Assembly (NCBI GenBank): GCA_030596915.1
Contig: JAUVSX010000280.1
Span: 1-5,079, forward strand
Length of the DNA stretch: 5,079 nt
Source: Chloroflexota bacterium
GTDB taxonomy: Bacteria > Chloroflexota > Anaerolineae > B4-G1
Direction of reading: 5' to 3'
Within the stretch, counting starts at the first letter, position 1; each line of letters begins with the position of its first letter. The notes under the pieces were generated by a model. That model was not told where the DNA came from and made no database searches. It was given only the letters and a program-made list of their open reading frames with translations. Shown here piece after piece: positions 4,938 through 5,079 of this stretch. Both the position numbers and the translations under genes were made by a program.

Positions 4938-5079
4938 CGCCGACCGCGGACGGTCGCGCACCCCTACGCGCGACTGGGGCGGCCCCGGGCGGGCCGCTGA
5001 GCACGCGGGAGGCGCACGGGTGGGCCGTCCCGTGCCAGGGGCCAGGGCCGGGCGAGAGGGGGATGGCACCTGGGACGGA
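4938..5079. repeat. 160-nt tandem repeat, copy 2 (runs to window edge)
   Basis: This is the second copy, more GC-rich than the first and slightly out of register after about 5022. It ends with TGGGAC (5071-5076), the counterpart of 4908-4913. More copies may follow beyond the window. Confidence 0.78.
4941..4974 (+). repeat. Overlapping inverted repeats in copy 2
   Basis: The same 6-bp stem as in copy 1 is present (4941-4946 with 4951-4956). The second stem, GTCGCGC (4953-4959) with GCGCGAC (4968-4974), is here a perfect 7-bp match; the single base that differs from copy 1 turns the G-T pair into G-C. Confidence 0.5.

Larger units (their letters stand above)
4758..5079. other. 322-nt gene-free end of window, filled by a tandem repeat
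   Basis: After the methyltransferase stop no start with a ribosome binding site or believable protein is visible on either strand to the window edge. From about 4778 on, almost all of it is the duplicated 160-nt structured unit listed below. Confidence 0.6.

Noticed and set aside
4575..5069. Three - strand open frames through the 160-nt repeats
   Set aside because: The repeat period of 160 is not divisible by three, so the frame changes between copies. The proteins are Arg/Pro/Ala-rich without motifs.

Overview
This is a GC-rich bacterial chromosomal window (about two thirds G+C by eye) with ordinary Shine-Dalgarno-led genes, one GTG start and no RNA genes. The style of the proteins (a GH4 glycosidase beside a dienelactone-hydrolase-like esterase, and an arginine-deiminase-superfamily enzyme) would fit Chloroflexota or a similar environmental lineage. 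That placement is an inference from general resemblance, not a demonstrated assignment.

Left part, + strand (1-2786): the 3' end of a nitrilase-superfamily (carbon-nitrogen hydrolase) gene is followed after 28 nt by a complete glycoside hydrolase family 4 gene. After a further 85 nt comes a complete alpha/beta-hydrolase of the dienelactone hydrolase/acetyl-esterase type. The three are co-directional, and the two complete genes have strong ribosome binding sites, so they probably form one catabolic operon: glycoside cleavage, ester removal and possibly amide or nitrile hydrolysis. The operon converges, across a 51-nt gap with no clear terminator, on the next gene.

Middle (2838-3785, - strand): an arginine deiminase/dimethylargininase-superfamily enzyme with its Cys, His and acidic residues in place. 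It has a variant His motif (HLM instead of HLD) and a GAD instead of GGD motif. Its start is fixed by a good ribosome binding site. A candidate promoter, whose -10 hexamer sits inside a short dyad, lies about 100 nt upstream, within a pair of 45-nt degenerate direct repeats.

Right part (3786-5079, + strand): a 420-nt divergent intergenic region leads to a small membrane-anchored class I methyltransferase that resembles the FAM173/ATPSCKMT lysine methyltransferases. Its leader contains a perfect 7-bp hairpin. The 3' arm of that hairpin is repeated exactly over the start codon, so mutually exclusive folds that hide or expose the start can be drawn. After this gene no further protein gene is visible. 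The last 300 nt instead hold a tandem duplication with a 160-nt period, rich in inverted repeats that are retained in both copies, and running to or past the window edge.

No complete new system is evident. The points most worth following are the methyltransferase leader, the 160-nt structured tandem repeat, the repeat/dyad region in front of the arginine-deiminase-like gene, and the two enzymes with unassigned substrates.
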